From Hofstenia miamia (taxonomy: Eukaryota > Xenacoelomorpha > Acoela), in NCBI GenBank assembly GCA_004352715.1, contig SCFE01000081.1:882282-946281 (forward strand): a stretch of 64,000 nt of DNA, in the 5' to 3' direction. The translations under genes and the position numbers were made by a program. Under the pieces are notes generated by a model, which searched no databases, was not told the origin of the DNA, and worked only from the letters and a program-made list of their open reading frames with translations. Below are positions 59,424-64,000 of the stretch, in pieces; position 1 is the stretch's first letter, and the number at the start of each line of letters is the position of its first letter.

Positions 59424-59654
59424 TTGAATCAGTCCCTGGATTCGTTTATAATCGCGGGAAGTTGCACTTTCTTGTCACTTATCACCACGGAGAGATGCCG
59501 GACGTTTTTGCAAGAATGTGATCTTCTGCGTATTGCAAATGAAATTGCAGATGAAGATGAGGTAATTCCTAATGAAGATGTTTATGGTGATTTTCAGTCC
59601 AACATTGTTGGTATTAACCTGGACAATGACTTGATCTCTGAGCATTCTTTGTGA
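59424..59654 (+). CDS. short acidic open frame, possibly transposon-derived
   Basis: A 76-codon frame containing ECDLLRIANEIADEDE and PNEDVYGDF, rich in Asp and Glu. It lies upstream of, and on the same strand as, the piggyBac-like relic, whose family often has an acidic N-terminal region, so it may be the remains of that transposase's N-terminus. Not recognised by itself. Confidence 0.3.
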   Translation: MNQSLDSFIIAGSCTFLSLITTERCRTFLQECDLLRIANEIADEDEVIPNEDVYGDFQSNIVGINLDNDLISEHSL

Positions 59655-60900
59655 TGACATAAATTATAAACGATACCGGTATTCTTTGACTACACGGGTT
59701 TGCAATACCTTGACAGAAGCACCTCGCACTCTTTGTAATCTAGCACCGAAATGCAATTATTTTTTCTCTTTTTCGATGAAGATTTCATTCGTCATATTCT
59801 GCGACATTCAAACCGAAAGGTGAATGAGATTCGACGTGAGCATACTATTATTAAGCAAAATTTTTTTGAAAACGATTGATTTTTTTGGTACATATGAAAT
59901 AGATTAAGCAGAAAGTTACATGCATATCAAATTTTCTGAATAGACTAATATCTTTAGTATTTTTAATAAAAAACTTTTTAGGGGGCACGCTCTTGCGAAA
60001 ACAGATTGCTTTCAAATTAGGTTTATTCACTTCTACATTAAATTTTACACCTAGATAATGGTTTCTGCAGTTTTTTAGAAGAGATCTAGTCCGATATTTT
60101 TTAAAAAATCCTAACATGAACCTTTGTAGGGGCAGGATAATGTAGGACGTTACTGAATCAAACAATTTTGAACTATTCATTGCTTTAAATAAGTTTAAAA
60201 GTTTGTTATAGATGTAAAATGTAATTTAGAAGAGAATAAAAGTGGTCCGAAGTCGATTCGAGCTTTATTGGCTGCACAATCAACGTCTTATTAAGGGTCA
60301 TTCCTTTAAAAAATTTTATTAGGGCTATGACATTGCGAAAATGCTGATTGTGCTGCGAATAATGCTACTTTTATTCTCTTCTAAGCTTTATTTTACATCT
60401 GGAAGTTACTTTTAGCGAACCCAAGAGCTGATATTGCTAAGACCGGCCGAGGGAAATTATTACTTCAAGAACCAATCTAAGTGTGGGAAAAATTGTTCAA
60501 ATGTGTAGATTGTTGTATGTAGTCATCTACTTTATTAATTTACAGTTAGATATACTAATATTTAAAAAGAAATTACAATAAAATATTAAGTGCCCTTATG
60601 ATAGACCCTTTGTTATATTTAGCGCCATTATATTAGTTCAATTTAGCTTGTATTCAGAGTCCTTATAATAGTTCATTTTGGCAAAATTTGGAAGCCCCTA
60701 TCTCCTAAACTAATGCCCCCATCTTGCTCAAACTTACTGCACAATTGAAGCATTGCATAGCAAAGCTACACATCAAGTTTCATTGAAATAGAAGAAACAC
60801 TGAGGCCAATAAATGCACAGGGCGCTGAATACACGCAAAAAATTCGAAAATGCGCTATTCAGCGCCATTATAATATTAATATTCACTGATTACTTAGTTC

Positions 60901-61990
60901 ATGATGATGCGTTATCTGATGGACAAATTGCTTCCCACAATATTGTACGGAGAAAAACTAGGCCCAAGTGATTTTGAAGTATTTGTAACTCCAGCTAATG
61001 TGTCGGAAATAGTGAAATTCACCAATAGTGAAGGTGCTATCCAGCTCAGCACTAATTGGATACCAAAAATTGGTCAATTGAAGAATTGTTGAGTGAATCC
61101 GACGAAAGAATAATCTTTCATTTTTTTGTTTGGAAACGTTTCACTATTTTATGTTGATGCATATGATTTGAATAATGTGCATCTCATATCAACTCAGATG
61201 ATAATTGCATCCCTCTTCGAGCAATATTTGATATAATTATTTCTAAGTTTTCCCCTTCTTACAAGGATGGAAGTAATGTAACTGTTGAAATGATGTGACA
61301 TTTCGTGGGAGACGTCAATTTAAAATGGATATTTCCTCGAAATTAGGGAAGTAGGGCATTAAACTTTGGGCTGTGATTGATTTAGATAAATATATTATTG
61401 TTTAAACATGTGGTTCTCGAATTTACTCAACATCTTACAGGGGGTGGTCGACACATTATAGCTGAAAATATCTTTACATGAACAATTTAAGACGTCAGCT
61501 TACTTATACAGGAACAATTTGAAGAATAATAATGATCGATCATTGAAATTTTTCCCAATCCACTCTGTATTCCCATGTCATCATTGTTTAGGTTTCAGGA
61601 AGATCTCACATTAGTTCTGTATTTGGCTAAAAAAACAGCAGTTCTTTTATTTTTATTGCATAAAGATGATGGAATCAGTATTTTTCCGCATAGAAAACCA
61701 GCTATAACCTTGGTGTACAATTTTTGAAGGGCTGACGTTGATGAATTTGATAAACTGGCTCAAAGATGAAATAAAAATCATTTACCATTTGCTGTTTTCA
61801 GTCAATTGCTGAATACCTGTGCTTGTAATACGTATGTTTTGTTTGTATTTCAACATCTAGACGGCAAATACTAATTTGTGAATTGGTTAAGGAAATGCTT
61901 GCCATTCAAATACAGGAACTTCTTCAAAGTCAATCGTCCACTTTTTCATTACCGCTATCTTCTGGTTTCAGATTTTGTGATTAGCATGCG
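60901..61990 (+). pseudogene. piggyBac-like transposase relic
   Basis: The first part (60901-61092) is open and includes FEVFVTPANVSEIVKFTN, the block before the catalytic core. It then continues in a shifted frame with many stops: IPLRAIFDIIISKF (~61210), SNVTVEMM where the family normally has T-I-D-E-M, HKDDGISIFPHRKPAITLVY (~61660), then ADVDEFDKL and PFAVFSQLLNT (~61730-61815). The order matches the PGBD/piggyBac DDE-type domain (RKP--I--YN then GVD-FD-L then RWP--VF). At least one catalytic Asp is lost. TTAA-flanked termini were not located. It sits antisense in the PRIM2 intron. Confidence 0.7.
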
Positions 61991-62380
61991 GAAAGAGTAA
62001 GTATTCTCATTTTTTATTTCTGTAATCGTACAAAAGACAGGAAATTATCAGCTTGGTGTAGTTCGTGTTAAGAGCATCAAGTAATCATTTGCAATTGATG
62101 TGCTTAAAGTTCCCAAAATCATTTCAAACTAGTTTTTGATAACTTGTTTGTTGCCATGCAAAAAATACATTCGGGATAGAANATTAGCATGCGGAAAGAG
62201 TAAGTATTCTCATTTTTTATTTCTGTAATCGTACAAAAGACAGCTTGGTGTAGTTCGTGTATTTGTTAAGAGCATCAAGTAATCATTTGCAATTGATGTG
62301 CTTAAAGTTTCCAAAATAATTTCAAACTAGTTTTTGATAACTTGTTTGTTGCCATGCAAAAAATACATTCGTGATAGAAT
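61980..62380. repeat. local duplicate G around a single N
   Basis: 61980-62180 and 62182 to about 62380 are the same ~200 bases with small indels (about 11 bases missing and 6 added in the second) on both sides of N at 62181. Likely two haplotypes of one locus. Confidence 0.88.
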
Positions 62381-62678
62381 CTACCCACCCGACTGCTTTC
62401 AGTTGTACTTTTCTTGGTACATCTACGGGTTAATAGAATACCGAGCTGATTAAGGTAAGACAGTTCTGATTTTGCGAAACTCTTTTTGTTTAATAATTTA
62501 GGGATAGATGTTTTGAAAATGAAGTAATTTCAAATTCAATAAATTCAAATTTACAAATACAGCAGAAACCCGAGTAAATGACTACACACGAAGAATGAAT
62601 GTGGCATAGTAACGTAAAAATAAACTGAGAACAAAAGAACTTAGGGATTTCTACACAAAATTTACAATAAAAAAGTAC

Positions 62679-62782
62679 CTTATCAAATAGGAGTATTTCT
62701 TATTGAATTGGTCAAGATCAGTACGCGGACTGAATGCAGTCGAAAAAAAATTAAGAGCATCATCATGTTCAAGACCTATTGC
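62679..62782 (-). CDS. PRIM2: DNA primase large subunit, internal exon
   Basis: A 104-base exon with acceptor CTTTAG before 62782 and donor GTACTT after 62679. It encodes AIGLEHDDALNFF and, at its end, DQFNKKYSYLI plus two bases of a split Arg codon. The residues align with the family segment GIGLTLEQALQFW...KFDKGYSYNIRH between the Fe-S ligand helices. Too short to be seen as a free-standing frame; identified by continuity with both flanking exons. The intron to the next upstream exon is only 129 bases (62783-62911). Confidence 0.93.
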
Positions 62783-62911
62783 CTAAAGCACATAAAAACT
62801 AACAATTCAAACTTTTATAACACAAAGACGAATCACAAATAACAATTGAAACGATATGATAATCCAATATAGAAACTAAGAAATAATGAAATAGATAATC
62901 AAACAACTTAC

Positions 62912-63235
62912 TTTAAGATACAGCCCGAGTGTAAGGCGAGCGTAATGTTTTAGATGATGAAACTCCATTAGAGAATTGTAAGTAGAGCGCATACACGGCG
63001 GAAAGCAACTTTCAACTAATTTCGGAAGTTGATCGAGGGTTATTTTACTCTTGCTATTATTGAAATTACGACCAATGTAGTCTTGACTAAGATTAAGCAG
63101 TCTCTGAGAGAGACGTTCGTCTTCCATGAGCGGTAGATTGCGAACAGTACGTGCTAACTCATGAGAAAGACTTGCACGAAAATGCGAACATACAACAGAT
63201 TGAAGTTCACCATGAAAAACATACACATAACCTTT
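62912..63235 (-). CDS. PRIM2: DNA primase large subunit, internal exon (first in window)
   Basis: Exactly 108 codons in phase 0 between acceptor ATTTTAG (before 63235) and donor GTAAGT (after 62912). It begins KGYVYVFHGELQ and includes FRASLSHELARTVRNLP, EDERLSQRLLNLSQDYIG and FPPCMRS, the Cys being the first Fe-S cluster ligand, then HHLKHYARLTLGLYLK. Each block has a direct counterpart in vertebrate p58 (KGYVYVP, FRAKLSKALA, DERLQPLLNHLSHSYTG, FPPCMR, HHLRHGGRMQYGLFLK). The HHLRHGGR element, conserved in many animals, is altered to HHLKHYAR here. About 200 N-terminal residues are missing and should lie in exons beyond 64000. Confidence 0.95.
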
Positions 63236-64000
63236 CTAAAATTATATATGATGAGAATTGATTACTGACTGCGAAATGAGGAATATATTTCATTAATTGG
63301 ATAAGACATTGATGCAATAAGTTAATTGCATAAAAACTTAGAAACGCAAAGCAGAGAATATAGATCAGAAACGCTTCATTCTATTTAGACGCTAGAAACC
63401 GTAGTTTTTGTAAAAATGTGCTTAGCATTGAATTTTGACAATTATTTATGTAAAAGGCTATTGTACTAATCCACGAAGTCTAAATCAATGTTAATGTACT
63501 ACTGGTCATTCTAAGGGCGGCGATACAATATCAAACCTCTGATCAAGCAAGCAATGAATTTGAATTGGTCCGCAATCATGTTGCGGCGATACATTATCAA
63601 ACATTCGTCAAAACAACTCATCGGAAAACGGCAAACATCTACGGGAATTTCTCGTTGATGGTTAATTAGTTTACACTAATTTGTAAAACATGTATGTATT
63701 TATATGATTATTTTCTGTTAATAAATGCATAATACTTGACGTCCATTAATTTCTTTTGTGTGTAAACAAGTGGATTCCACGCAAAACATGCAAAATAGCA
63801 TTTTAGCGATGGGTGCTAATTAAATTAATCATTATTCACATTACCAATGACGAGGAAACACAATTAAAGTAAATTAATTAATTAATCACTGCGTTGCGCG
63901 TAAATGAATTCTGCCATTTTTGTGAGGTTGGTTTAGCAATTTAACTAAGGCTACGGTGAGACCACGTGATTGGTAACAAGAAATGTTACAAAAACTCATC
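63236..64000 (-). other. PRIM2 upstream intron (partial)
   Basis: No further PRIM2 exon found before the window ends. A minus-strand ATG in strong context (AAAATGG near 63923) opens only 11 codons (MAEFIYAQRSD) before TAA and is not supported as a gene start. Confidence 0.55.

Larger units (their letters stand above)
57482..62678 (-). other. PRIM2 intron (5.2 kb)
   Basis: Bounded by GTACTT at 62678 and TTTAG at 57482. It contains the 16-bp motif array (57811-59025), several short open frames of unclear meaning, a piggyBac-like transposase relic on the opposite strand (60901-61990) and a local duplicate around a single N (61980-62380). Confidence 0.9.

Noticed and set aside
63900-63930. ATG in strong context on the minus strand as a gene start
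   Set aside because: The frame stops after 11 codons and does not match the N-terminus or any exon of PRIM2.
1-64000. tRNA, rRNA, snRNA genes and CRISPR-like arrays
   Set aside because: No convincing tRNA A/B box pair, conserved rRNA block or regularly spaced direct-repeat array was seen. The 16-bp motif at 57.8-59.0 kb has irregular spacing and one inverted copy, and this is eukaryotic DNA.

Overview
This window is AT-rich, intron-bearing metazoan DNA, most likely from an invertebrate. I cannot place it more precisely from sequence alone. The evidence is spliceosomal introns with GT/AG borders, long intergenic stretches, (TA)n and (CT)n microsatellites, and a mixed load of Tc1/mariner, hAT-like, piggyBac-like and Ty3/gypsy-like remnants. 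No operons, CRISPR arrays or bacterial-type genes are present.

Three genes are solid, all on the minus strand. (1) 43169-44230 is a complete, single-exon G-alpha subunit of the Gi/Go class (353 aa). (2) 47871-49370 is a complete, single-exon major-facilitator transporter of the SLC22 (organic cation/anion) type (499 aa). (3) 57076-63235 is the 3' half of PRIM2, the large subunit of DNA primase. Its three exons here carry all four Fe-S cluster cysteines, and the 5' half lies beyond position 64000. The three genes belong to unrelated pathways (GPCR signalling, solute transport, replication priming), so their neighbourhood does not imply cooperation.

Layout: 1-19.1 kb is gene-poor and holds a 1.9-kb sequence present twice (33-1949 and 9961-11834), small hAT-like elements and a weak exon candidate just after the first gap. 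19.7-22.5 kb, 35.1-37.2 kb, 39.6-40.9 kb, 45.0-45.4 kb and 62.0-62.4 kb are head-to-tail near-identical copies separated by 1 to 21 N; these look like unmerged contig ends or haplotypes rather than biology. 25.0-29.0 kb carries a possible small minus-strand gene (two candidate exons with matching phase) with a CRE-like palindrome upstream. 31.5-34.8 kb and 41.2-42.2 kb are Tc1/mariner territory. 43-49.4 kb is the gene-bearing block. 50.3-51.7 kb is a decayed gypsy-type retrotransposon. 57.5-62.7 kb is one large PRIM2 intron containing a decayed piggyBac-like transposase and an unexplained 16-bp motif repeated five times.

I found no convincing new multi-gene system. The best leads are the intact intronless G-alpha with mixed Gi/Go signature residues and a possible 5'-UTR splice acceptor, the 16-bp motif array in the PRIM2 intron, the CRE-like palindrome, and two related hairpins 9 kb apart.
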